A DNA stretch of 64,000 nucleotides, from the NCBI RefSeq assembly GCF_034043675.1, contig NZ_JAXCLA010000008.1, forward strand, positions 186,001 to 250,000, given 5' to 3'. Positions 45,569 through 54,127 of the stretch are shown one piece after another. A model generated the notes under the pieces. That model had not been told where the DNA came from. It made no database searches and saw only the letters and a program-made list of their open reading frames with translations. Both the position numbers and the translations under genes were made by a program. Source of the DNA: KK5 sp034043675. Its GTDB lineage: Bacteria > Pseudomonadota > Gammaproteobacteria > Burkholderiales > Burkholderiaceae_C. Positions within the stretch are counted from its first letter, which is position 1. Each line of letters opens with the position of its first letter.

Positions 45569-46735
45569 TCATGGAACAAGAACGACCTTACGGCAGTCCT
45601 CTTGCTTCTTATTGAAGATCTCGTAGCCGCGGGCGGCTTCAGCCAGCGGCAGGCGATGGGTGATGATGACCTCGGGCCGGAGTTCACCGTTTGAGATCAG
45701 CTGCAGCAGCTCCGGCATGAAGCGCTGCGCGTGCGTCTGCCCGCCCTTGAAGGTCAGGCCTTTCTCGAATGCATCGCCAAACAGGAACGCATGGATGAAG
45801 CCAGCGTATACGCCGGGTACGCTGACGATACCGCCACGCCGGGTGGCCGCAATTGCCTGCCGCAGCGACGCCCCGCTCGATCCTTCCAGCTTGATCGCAG
45901 TCATCGCGGACTCAAGCGCGCTGCCCTTGGCTTCGAAGCCGACGGCGTCGATCGAGGCGTCGACGCCGCGGAAATCGGTTTTGTCGATGATCAAGCCGGC
46001 CGGATCGTCGACCTGATCAAAGTTGATCGCCTCGACGCCGTAGGTCGCCACCGCGAAATCGAGGCGGTATTGATGGTGATCAATCATGAAAATGCGATCG
46101 GCGCCCAGCATGCGCGCCGATGCCGCTGCCATCAGCCCCACCGGCCCAGCACCGAAAATTGCGACGCTTGATCCCACCCCGACTTCCGCATTAACTGCGG
46201 CTTGGTAGCCAGTGGGCAGAATGTCGGAGAGGAACAGCACCTGCTCGTCGCTCAAGGTCGAGTCGGGGATTACAAGCGGCCCGATATTGGCCTTCGGCAC
46301 GCGGACGAACTCCGCCTGGCCGCCGGCATAGCCGCCATAGAGGTGGCTGTAGCCGAACAAGCCAGCGCCTGCACGAGTGTCCTTCTTGTTCAGGATCGCG
46401 CCCCGGCCGGGGTTGGTCTCCTCGCACGCCGCAAACAATTGGCGATCGCAAAAGAAGCACGTGCCACAAGAGATCGTGAAAGGCACGACGACCCGATCGC
46501 CGCGCTTGACACGGGTTACCGCGCTGCCGACATCCTCCACGACGCCCATGAATTCATGGCCGAGGATGTCGCCATGCTTCATGCCGGGAATCTTGCCGCG
46601 ATAGATGTGCAGGTCCGAGCCGCAGATGGCCGTAGCCGTCACCCGCAGCAGGATGTCGTCGTCATTCGTGAGCACGGGGTCGGCCACAGTGTCCACGCGG
46701 ACATCGTTGGAACCCTGGTAGGTGAGCGCTTTCAT
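45569..46735 (-). CDS. Zinc-dependent alcohol dehydrogenase
   Basis: A 388-residue medium-chain dehydrogenase of the glutathione-independent formaldehyde dehydrogenase-like/threonine dehydrogenase-like group. Catalytic zinc: C in ICGSDLH and GHEFMG; structural zinc: CGTCFFCDRQLFAAC; NAD site VAIFGAGPVGLMAAASA. AAGGA precedes the ATG at 46735. First gene of the ADH-SDR operon, with a strong sigma-54 promoter 23 nt before the predicted leader end. Confidence 0.9.
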   Translation of the reverse strand: MKALTYQGSNDVRVDTVADPVLTNDDDILLRVTATAICGSDLHIYRGKIPGMKHGDILGHEFMGVVEDVGSAVTRVKRGDRVVVPFTISCGTCFFCDRQLFAACEETNPGRGAILNKKDTRAGAGLFGYSHLYGGYAGGQAEFVRVPKANIGPLVIPDSTLSDEQVLFLSDILPTGYQAAVNAEVGVGSSVAIFGAGPVGLMAAASARMLGADRIFMIDHHQYRLDFAVATYGVEAINFDQVDDPAGLIIDKTDFRGVDASIDAVGFEAKGSALESAMTAIKLEGSSGASLRQAIAATRRGGIVSVPGVYAGFIHAFLFGDAFEKGLTFKGGQTHAQRFMPELLQLISNGELRPEVIITHRLPLAEAARGYEIFNKKQEDCRKVVLVP

Positions 46736-46769
46736 CGAAGTCCTTGGTGTCGAGAGTTGCGCTTTCAAG

Positions 46770-46783
46770 GCAAGCCTTGTGCC
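46770..46783 (-). promoter_or_regulatory. Sigma-54 promoter of the ADH-SDR operon
   Basis: On the minus strand GGCACAAGGCTTGC, -24 GG at 46783-46782, -12 GC at 46771-46770. Start predicted near 46758, leaving a leader of about 23 nt that still contains the AAGGA ribosome site of the dehydrogenase. Confidence 0.75.
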
Positions 46784-46895
46784 GCATAGCTGCGGGTCTT
46801 TATCCTGTTGATGCAGCGCCTGTAGGCCCGCGCGTCCGCTTTCCCTGCAGCAGGGGAGCCCCAGCCCTCACGCGTAACCACCGCCACGACAGGCC

Positions 46896-47490
46896 ATGAC
46901 TCGCGGTGCTCCACGCACCAGCGGTCGCCGCGCACACGACGCCTGGGCTCGCCGCCGTCTACGTGCCTTCATCGACGACACAGACCTCCCTTGCGTCGGC
47001 CCGAGGTCCGCGCTGAACACCGACCGGGTTCGCTTCGGGCATTGCGGAGCTCTCGCGGACACTGACGCTGCCGTCTGATTCGGCAAGACTTGCGGAGCTT
47101 CTCGCGGGAACTTTCGAATCCCGATCCCGTCCCGGTCAGTTTCATCGCCTTGTTCGACAAAGGAACATCGGACGAGCCGTCGTTCGAGACCGCGCTGTGG
47201 CGACAGCTCCAGGCCTCCATGAACTCGACCAGGACGAGCACGATTGGGATCCACGGGTCGGCGACGACGCAACTTCGCTGAAGTTCTCGATGGGCATCTC
47301 CGGCCGAGCGTTCTTCGTCGTTGGCCTGCACCCACACGCGTCGCGCATGGCTCGCAGGCCTCCCTAGCACTGCCTGGTGTTCAACGTCCATGACCAGTTT
47401 GAAGCGCTAAAAACGCTCGGGGAAGTACGCAAGCATGCAGAGGGCGATTCGCCAGCGCAGCCTCGCCTTGCAAGGCAACATCATCTACGC
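46896..47490 (+). pseudogene. Decayed GntA/YqcI-YcgG-family gene
   Basis: The family consists of heme-dependent N-hydroxylase-like proteins. Recognisable pieces occur in successive frames: FIDDTDLPCVGPRSALNTDR (46965-47025), PVSFIALFDKGTSDEPSFETALWRQLQ (to about 47213), then after a one-base shift LHELDQDEHDWDPRVGDDA and FSMGISGRAFFVVGLHPHASR, an in-frame TAG near 47365, CLVFNVHDQFEALKTLG, and after another shift YASMQRAIRQRSLALQGN. At least three frameshifts and one stop make it non-functional. The tail runs into the DUF1989 remnant, as if a deletion had joined the two genes. Confidence 0.78.
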
Positions 47491-47878
47491 GTTCAAGCTC
47501 GTCCTGACTACCGGCGACGTGCTGTACTCGAACGACAGTCGGCCGATGTTCACCATCGGTCAGGACACCGTCGGCCGCCATGATTTCCTGCTCACGCCAT
47601 GCAGCCTGGAGATGTTCACATCCTGTATCGGCATGTCGGCCACCATCCAAGCTGCTTCGAGAACCTGAACAAGGCCTTCGATGTGCGCCCAAGCGGCACC
47701 ATCAGCGTCGAAGTGCCAGAGTCGCGGGCCGGAGATTTCGTCGAACTGCGCCGGGATGGATCTTGTATGCGCACTGACTGCCCGCTCCTCAGAGGGTTCT
47801 AACAAGGGTGCCTTCAAGCCGATCGACTTTGAAATCCATCTACCGGCAACGGCCTACACAGGAACGGCCTCTGGGTGA
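47491..47878 (+). pseudogene. Decayed DUF1989 (urea carboxylase-associated) family gene
   Basis: Pieces typical of the family appear in three frames: LTTGDVLYSNDSRPMFTIGQ and DTVGRHDFLLTPCSLEMF (47500-47625), ILYRHVGHHPSCFENLNKAF (about 47626-47690), GTISVEVPESRAGDFVELR (to about 47750) and MDLVCALTARSSEGSNKGAF plus KPIDFEIH (to about 47850). The N-terminal half and an internal segment are missing. In other genomes DUF1989 genes often adjoin GntA-like genes, which supports both assignments. Confidence 0.76.
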
Positions 47879-47906
47879 GCAGTACGCAGCCCATCACTCA
47901 GCGATC

Positions 47907-47923
47907 ATGTTGCAGCGCAACAT
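47907..47923. repeat. Short inverted repeat before the esterase gene
   Basis: ATGTTGC (47907-47913) and GCAACAT (47917-47923) are exact inverted copies with a 3-nt spacer, 13 nt before the esterase start codon. It may be an operator or a leader hairpin covering the ribosome site. Confidence 0.45.
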
Positions 47924-47935
47924 GAATGGACCGCA

Positions 47936-48934
47936 ATGAACGAAAGCTCTCTTCAGTGCGACACCTTGGCCCATCGGGCTGCCGCTGGCGACTTCATCAG
48001 CCGCAGCCACATGCTTGGACACAGACGGCGAGACTACAAGCTGTTCATTCCAACGAAAACCAATGACGAGCCGATGCCCCTGCTCGTGATGCTTCACGGC
48101 TGCAAGCAAGATCCGGATGACTTCGCCGCTGGCACGCGGATGAACGACTGGGCCCAGCGCGAAGGCTTTCTCGTGGTCTATCCGTCCCAGCCGAGGAGCG
48201 AGAACTGCAACAACTGCTGGAACTGGTTCGACAGCAGACAGCAGACCCGCGACGGAGGCGAGCCGGTGTTGATCGTCGGTATCGTCAAGGACATCATGAA
48301 CGAGCACCCGGTCGATGCTGCACGAATCTTCGTGGCAGGCCTGTCGGCGGGTGCGGCGATGGCCGTCATCCTCGGCTCGACATATCCGGACCTGTTCGCC
48401 GGCGTCGCTGCCCACTCGGGCCTACCGGCGGGCGCGGCAAGCAACATGCTCGCCGCGGTGGCAGCCATGCAGGGACGCAAGAGCGTCTCCACTGCCGAAG
48501 CGTCCAACCTGCCAGTGCCAACCATCGTCTTTCACGGCGACGCCGATCCGATCGTCAATCTCTCCAACGGCGCCACCATCGTCGAGCAGGCGTTGCAGGG
48601 CAGCGCGGCGTGCGACATCAAGCTTGGCCGGCGGCGCGTCGAGCCGGGCGTACACGAAGGCATTCGCTTCACCCGCGCCCATCACACCGACGAAGGCGGC
48701 AGGCATCGCATAGAGGAATGGATCGTCCATGGCGGCGAGCACGCATGGTTCGGCGGATGCGACGAAGGCTCCTTTACCGATCCTTCCGGGCCTGACGCTT
48801 CCGCCGAGATCGTCCGCTTCTTCCTGGAACTCCCGCCTCACCGATCCAGCCAGGCTTCAGCAGACGCCGATGAGCGGTCCGACGACGACATCGCGGCCTT
48901 TTCTTCGACACCGCGCCGTGCCCGGCACGCCTAG
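47936..48934 (+). CDS. PHB-depolymerase/LpqC-type esterase (copy 2)
   Basis: A 332-residue alpha/beta-hydrolase paralogous to the protein at 28461: LLVMLHGCKQDPDDFAAGT, CWNWFDSRQQ, lipase box GLSAGAAM and the C-terminal His in VHGGEHAWFGG. It lacks the N-terminal helical segment of copy 1. No signal peptide. It is intact although both flanks are decayed genes. Confidence 0.87.
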   Translation: MNESSLQCDTLAHRAAAGDFISRSHMLGHRRRDYKLFIPTKTNDEPMPLLVMLHGCKQDPDDFAAGTRMNDWAQREGFLVVYPSQPRSENCNNCWNWFDSRQQTRDGGEPVLIVGIVKDIMNEHPVDAARIFVAGLSAGAAMAVILGSTYPDLFAGVAAHSGLPAGAASNMLAAVAAMQGRKSVSTAEASNLPVPTIVFHGDADPIVNLSNGATIVEQALQGSAACDIKLGRRRVEPGVHEGIRFTRAHHTDEGGRHRIEEWIVHGGEHAWFGGCDEGSFTDPSGPDASAEIVRFFLELPPHRSSQASADADERSDDDIAAFSSTPRRARHA

Positions 48935-48999
48935 GGCTAACGGACTCTTGGCGACCGACTGAACGGCCGTCAACAGACAATTCCGGTGCGCCCGCTTAC

Positions 49000-49800
49000 T
49001 GAACGTCAACACGACGCCGCCGATCCCCTTTTCGCCCACACTCGGATGCATCGAGCCTGAGGAGGCGGAAGCTATAGCGGACATCGAGCAGCGCTTCACG
49101 AAGATCGCCGACATCACCTACCGCGACAGCGGGCGAGGCTTGCGGTCGGTGCACGCCAAGAGCCACGCGCTCCTACACGGCGAACCGCATGTGTTGCCGC
49201 GCCTGCCTGCGCTGCTAGCGCAGGGCATCTTCGCCGAGGGCCATTCGTTTCCGGTCATGCTGTGAGTTTCCACTTCTCCGGGTGAGTTCCTAGACGACCA
49301 TGTGTCGACGCCCCGTGGCATCGCCATCGAAGTGCTGGGCGTGTCCGGCGAACGCCTTCCCGGTTCTCTGGACGCGACAACGCAGGACTTGCTGATCGCC
49401 AATGCGCCGCTTTCAACAAGCCCAACGCTCGGAAGTTTGCCGTCAGCTGAAGTTGCTGGCCTCGACGAAAGACAGGGCCAAGGGTGCCACGAAAGTGGTC
49501 TCCGCGCTTTTCGCTGAGCCGATAAATTGCTGGAAGCGGTCGGCACCGAGAGCGGCACGCTGAAGAGCATGAGCGGCGAGCCCATCCACCACCCGCTGGG
49601 CGAAACCTATTGTCAACAGTGCCATTCCGCTGCAGCGACTACGTGGCAAAGTTTTCCTTCGCGCCCATCTCGCCAGAGCTGACCGCGCTGCACGGGCCTC
49701 GGTCGTATGGCGAATCTGCCGGACGGCCTGCGGCTGGCCGTGGAGTCCTTCCGCGGCACCCACGGGCGGATGCCCGTTCGGTCACGGCTGAACCCCGAAA
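49000..49800 (+). pseudogene. Decayed catalase-family protein gene
   Basis: Homology to small catalase-related heme proteins is visible in pieces: IADIEQRFTKIADITYRDSG, LRSVHAKSHALLHGE, LPALLAQGIFAEGHSFPV, an in-frame TGA near 49264, then VSTPRGIAIEVLGVSGERLP, frame change, LKLLASTKDRAKGATKVVSA, frame change, GTESGTLKSM and HHPLGETY, frame change, DYVAKFSFAPISPELTAL, and LPDGLRLAVESFRGTHG. The 3' end abuts the converging oxidoreductase gene. The heme-ligand end is absent. Confidence 0.78.
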
Positions 49801-52119
49801 TCAACTGGCCACGGCACCGGCCAGCTGCATCGCCCGGACGCGCACGGGAATCGACTTGCCAGCCGGCACTTCGCTCTCCTTCGCGTGGTGCCCCAACGGC
49901 ACCAGCGCATTCAGCTCCGGGAAGTAACCAACCAGGCAGCCTCGCGGGAGGTCGTAGCGAATCACCCGCAGACCCGCTACCTCTCGCTGGATACCGTCAC
50001 CAAAGACGGTGCTCAGTGCAGCAAGGCTGCCCGGCTCAAGTCCGGCATCGGCCATGTCCTCGCCATTCATCAGGACGATCTTTCGGCCCTGGACGCGGCG
50101 CAAGCGGTCTTCGTCGCTGTAGACCGTCGTGTTGAACTGATCGTCGCTGCGGACCGTCACCAGGCGCAGCACGCCGGCCTCATGGCTCACTGCGTCGTCG
50201 GACGCCGCGGTCCATCGGGCGGGCACGCTGAAGTTGGCTTTTCCGTTCTCAGTCTTCCAATGACGTTCTCGCGCGGCATTCGGGCGCGGAAAGCCGCCAG
50301 GCGTATCCATGCGCTCATTGAAGTCATGGAAGATCTCTGGCCAGGTCTTCGCGATGGCGTCGCGGATCAGCGCGTAGTCGTCCGTCCACTCCCGCCAGGT
50401 CAATCGCGGGTTCGCCGGCAGGGTGCGCTGCGCGATGCCCGCCACGATGGCGACCTCGGACAGCAGCGACGTCGACGCAGGCTCTGCCACCGCGTGGGAA
50501 GCATGCATGTGTCCGGTCGAGTCCTCCGTCGTGACGATCTGGAGGCCCGACGCCTGCCGGTCGAACTCGGAGCGCCCGAGGCACGGCAGCAGGTAAGCCA
50601 CCTCGCCGTGGATCACATGGCTGCGATTCAGTTTCGTCGCCACCTGCACGGTCAGCCGCAGGCGGCGCCAGGCATCTTCGAGCCGACGCGTGTCTGGCGC
50701 TGCGCGCAAGAAGTTGCCGCCCAGACCGATGAAGGCCTTGACCTCGCCATCAATGACTCCGGCGCAGGTCTTGACGGTCGTTCGACCCGGCGTGCGCGGC
50801 GGCTCGAAGCCATAGAGTTCCTTGAGCTTGTCCAGCGGCGCGAGCTTCGGCTTCTCGGTGATGCCGACGGTTCGTTGCCCCTGTACGTTTGAATGGCCGC
50901 GCACAGGACAGATGCCCGCGCCTGCGCGGCCGATGTTGCCGCGCATCAGGAGCAGGTTCACCAGCATGTTGACGTTGGAAACTCCCTCGCGGTGCTGTGT
51001 TAAGCCCATGCCGTATACCGCGATGACGGCTTTCGCTGCCGCATAGGTAGCTGCGGCCTGCTCCAGGTCGACGCGTGCCAGGCCGCTTTCGTATTCAATG
51101 TCTCGCCAATCGAGTTCGCGCAGCACCGCAGCGAGATCATCGAAGCCATGGGTGTGTTCGGCGATGAATGCCGTGTCCAGGACGCGCTTGCCACCGTCCG
51201 CCAGCGCGGCGTCGTCCCGCTCGATCAGGTACTTGCACAGGCCCGCCAGGGCAGCGATGTCGCCGCCCGGCCGCACCTGCAGGTATTGCGTGCTCACCTG
51301 CGTATGACCTGGCAGCAGCATGTCGTGCGGCGACTGCGGATTGTCGAAGAACTTCAGGCCGCTCTCCACCATCGGATTGAAAGTGATGATGGGCACGCCG
51401 CGGCGACGCGCGTCCTGGAGGTCGTGCAGCATGCGGGGGCTGTTCACGCCGACGTTCTGGCCGAAGAACAGGATGCAGTCCGCATGCCGGAAATCTTCAA
51501 GCCATACCGTTCCGATCGGCACGCCGATGGACTTGGGCAGCGCCACCGAGGTCGACTCGTGGCACATGTTGGAGCTGTCGGGCAGGTTGTTGTGCCCGTA
51601 CGCACGGGCGAACAACTGGTAGAGATAGGAAGCCTCCAGCGACGCCCTGCCGGAGGTGTAGAACACCGCCTGCTGCGGATCGATCTTCTTCAACTCAGCA
51701 GCGATTTCATCGAAGGCCCGCTCCCAACTCACCTCGACATATCGGTCGGTGGCCGGGTCCCAGCGCATCGGAGCCGTCAGCCGGCCGCCCTCCTCCAGTG
51801 CGTGGTCCGTCCAGGATTCGAGCTCTGACAACGAACGCTGGAAGAAGAACTCGGGCGTACGGCGCTTGCTCGTCAGTTCCCAAGCCGTCGCCTTCGCGCC
51901 GTTCTCGCAGAACTCGGCCGTGTGCGGATGCTCCGGCTTGGCCCAGGCGCAACTCACGCACATGAATCCGCCCGTCTTGTTCTGGACGGCCAATGCCTTC
52001 AAGGCCGCGGCCGGAACCAGTTCCCGCGTCAGGTAGGTGACGACCGATTTAATCGAGCCCCATCCGCCGGCAGGCGGAACCGTCTGCTCCGCCAGATCGT
52101 CTTCAACGTGAATTGCCAT
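49801..52119 (-). CDS. FdhF/YdeP-family molybdopterin oxidoreductase
   Basis: A 772-residue molybdopterin enzyme related to formate dehydrogenase alpha chains and E. coli YdeP. It shows the CVSCAW cysteine pair near the N-terminus, a possible active-site Cys in NMCHESTSVAL, and C-terminal molydopterin-binding blocks (VRSDDQFNTTVYS). YdeP is linked to acid resistance in E. coli; the substrate is unknown. The ATG at 52119 has AGAGG six nt upstream. No small subunit or cofactor genes are adjacent. Confidence 0.88.
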   Translation of the reverse strand: MAIHVEDDLAEQTVPPAGGWGSIKSVVTYLTRELVPAAALKALAVQNKTGGFMCVSCAWAKPEHPHTAEFCENGAKATAWELTSKRRTPEFFFQRSLSELESWTDHALEEGGRLTAPMRWDPATDRYVEVSWERAFDEIAAELKKIDPQQAVFYTSGRASLEASYLYQLFARAYGHNNLPDSSNMCHESTSVALPKSIGVPIGTVWLEDFRHADCILFFGQNVGVNSPRMLHDLQDARRRGVPIITFNPMVESGLKFFDNPQSPHDMLLPGHTQVSTQYLQVRPGGDIAALAGLCKYLIERDDAALADGGKRVLDTAFIAEHTHGFDDLAAVLRELDWRDIEYESGLARVDLEQAAATYAAAKAVIAVYGMGLTQHREGVSNVNMLVNLLLMRGNIGRAGAGICPVRGHSNVQGQRTVGITEKPKLAPLDKLKELYGFEPPRTPGRTTVKTCAGVIDGEVKAFIGLGGNFLRAAPDTRRLEDAWRRLRLTVQVATKLNRSHVIHGEVAYLLPCLGRSEFDRQASGLQIVTTEDSTGHMHASHAVAEPASTSLLSEVAIVAGIAQRTLPANPRLTWREWTDDYALIRDAIAKTWPEIFHDFNERMDTPGGFPRPNAARERHWKTENGKANFSVPARWTAASDDAVSHEAGVLRLVTVRSDDQFNTTVYSDEDRLRRVQGRKIVLMNGEDMADAGLEPGSLAALSTVFGDGIQREVAGLRVIRYDLPRGCLVGYFPELNALVPLGHHAKESEVPAGKSIPVRVRAMQLAGAVAS

Positions 52120-52259
52120 CTGTAGCCTCTTTGCCGTGGCCTTGAAGTGCGCCTTGACAGTGGGCACTCCAGCGATGCGAAGACGGTACGGGCTGCAGCG
52201 CGCAATCAGCGTAGGACGCCTTCCCGACGGCACGTACGAATCGCACGAGCCCGCAGCCG

Positions 52260-53324
52260 CTAGTGGCCGGGCCTCGGCCGATCCGGATCCGGTGTCTTTG
52301 CGATCACGCCGGCTACGACCGCCAGCGCGATGAGGCCCAGCGCGGTCTTCCACCATGCACGGTGAGGCGAAGCCTGGGCCGGCGTCGAAGTTCTCTCGCC
52401 GCTGGCGTCGGGGCCGGCACGGCCAATCGGCTCGTCTCGCTGTGGCGCGGCCACCGGCGGTGCCGGTTCTGGCGCCACGCGGCACGATCCCAGCGAGTGC
52501 GCATACGCCCATGTGAACTCCGCACCCAGCAGGAATATCTGCGCAGAGTAGTACACCCACAGCAGCAGCACGGCGAGCGAGCCGGCGGCGCCGAAAGTCG
52601 ATGTCACGCCACTTGTACCGATATACAGGCCGATCAGGAACTTGCCTGCATTGAACAGCAGCGCCGTCACTGCCGCGCCAAACCAGACATCGTGCCAGGC
52701 GATTCGCACGCGCGGCATGATTTTGTAGATCAGCGCGAACATCACCGCGACCAGCGCATAACTGACGACAAAGTTCAGCACCGACGCCAGCACATGCCAC
52801 GCGGCCAGCCGTTCGTCTGTCCAAGCGCTGAAGGCTGCGAGCGCGGCGCTCAGCACCAGCGACGTCATCAGCAGGAAACCGATGCCGAGGATCATTCCGA
52901 ACGACAGCAGCCGTGATCTCACGAGGTGCCAAATGCCGCTCGTCTTGTCACGGGCGGGCGCGCGCCAAATACGGTCCAGGGAATCCTGCAGTTCGCCGAA
53001 AACCGAGGTGGCGCCGACCAGCAGCGCGCCCGTGCCGATCACCGTGGCTGCCAAGCTCTTTGCGGGCTGCGAGGCGCTTTCCAGGAGGCTCTGTACTGCC
53101 ATCGCGCCGGCATCGCCCATCAGCCCGCGCAGTTGCGACAGCACTTCAGCGCTGGCGGCGTCCCTTCCGAATACGAGTCCTGCCACCGAGATCGCGATCA
53201 GCAGCAGCGGCGCGATCGAGAACATCGTGTAGTACGCGATGGCGGCGCCCATGCTCGGCGCATAGTCGTCCACCCAGGCTGAGACGGCCTGGCGGACCAA
53301 TGGCCAAATGTTCGAGAGCTTCAT
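52260..53324 (-). CDS. YihY/UPF0761-family membrane protein
   Basis: A 354-residue inner-membrane protein with about six helices and the family start (KLSNIWPLVRQAVSAWVDDYAPSMGAAIAYYTMFSIAPLLLI), then a Pro/Ala-rich soluble linker and a final single helix (WWKTALGLIALAVVAGVIA). Function unknown; once misannotated as ribonuclease BN. MKLSNIW (ATG 53324) is preferred because relatives begin there; ATG 53369 is the alternative. In a minus-strand row with DUF72 and the helicase. Confidence 0.88.
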   Translation of the reverse strand: MKLSNIWPLVRQAVSAWVDDYAPSMGAAIAYYTMFSIAPLLLIAISVAGLVFGRDAASAEVLSQLRGLMGDAGAMAVQSLLESASQPAKSLAATVIGTGALLVGATSVFGELQDSLDRIWRAPARDKTSGIWHLVRSRLLSFGMILGIGFLLMTSLVLSAALAAFSAWTDERLAAWHVLASVLNFVVSYALVAVMFALIYKIMPRVRIAWHDVWFGAAVTALLFNAGKFLIGLYIGTSGVTSTFGAAGSLAVLLLWVYYSAQIFLLGAEFTWAYAHSLGSCRVAPEPAPPVAAPQRDEPIGRAGPDASGERTSTPAQASPHRAWWKTALGLIALAVVAGVIAKTPDPDRPRPGH

Positions 53325-53376
53325 GCCCGGCGCCTTCGTCTGCGTGTAGATTGGCTCGGATGCCGGCATTGGTGGC

Positions 53377-54126
53377 TCAGGCAGACGCCCGGAAGGCCAG
53401 GGCATTGCCGAGTGCCCGTCCGCCCGCGGTATTGTCGAAGATGCACCATACTTCCTTCGCCCTGGACCACTGCTGGCGGATCTCGTGTGCACGCTCCGCG
53501 AGCCAGGCCGGCTCATAGGCCGACCAATACATCCGCGGCGAGCCGTGCCATCGGTAATAGATCTGCGCGCCGTCTCCATCGCCGTGATCACCAAGCCAGC
53601 CGCCAGGTCGTACCGCCGCCTCGCAGCGCGCCGGATCGGCCCCGGCCCGGGAGACCCGAAGTGCAGCCAGCGCTCGTTCGGCCGCCGGCTCGAACCAGCT
53701 CGCATGCCGCGGCTCGACGACTACGCGCCCACGCGCAACGCCCTCCTCTTCCATCAAGCCGAAGAAACTGCGCACGGGCCGTGCCTCGTAGGCCAGTGAC
53801 GGCGGCAACTGCACCAGCAGCACGCCGAGACGCTGGCCCAAACCCTCGACCTCGGCCAGAAAGCGCCGCAGCGGCTGCCTGGCGCGACGCAATCGGCCAT
53901 CGTGGGTGATGCTGCGCGGCAGCTTGACGGCGAAGCGGAAGCTCTGCGGCGTCATCGCAGCCCAGCGTTCGTAGACCTCGCGGCGATGGTTGCGGTAGAA
54001 CGAGGTATCGATCTCAACGCCGTGGAGCACACGTGCAAAGCGTTCCAGATGCTGGCCCTCACCCGGGAACGCTGCCGCCTCGCTGCGTGGTATCGACCAG
54101 CCGGCCGTGCCGATGCGCAGCTGCAT
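53377..54126 (-). CDS. DUF72 family protein
   Basis: A 249-residue TIM-barrel protein: RIGTAGWSIPR at the N-terminus, VEIDTSFYRNH, FRFAVKLPRSITHD, VVEPRHASW, and YYRWHGSPRMYWSAYE near the C-terminus. Widespread, uncharacterised, often near nucleic-acid genes. It starts 1 nt after the helicase stop, so they are co-transcribed. Confidence 0.88.
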   Translation of the reverse strand: MQLRIGTAGWSIPRSEAAAFPGEGQHLERFARVLHGVEIDTSFYRNHRREVYERWAAMTPQSFRFAVKLPRSITHDGRLRRARQPLRRFLAEVEGLGQRLGVLLVQLPPSLAYEARPVRSFFGLMEEEGVARGRVVVEPRHASWFEPAAERALAALRVSRAGADPARCEAAVRPGGWLGDHGDGDGAQIYYRWHGSPRMYWSAYEPAWLAERAHEIRQQWSRAKEVWCIFDNTAGGRALGNALAFRASA

Positions 54127-54127
54127 C

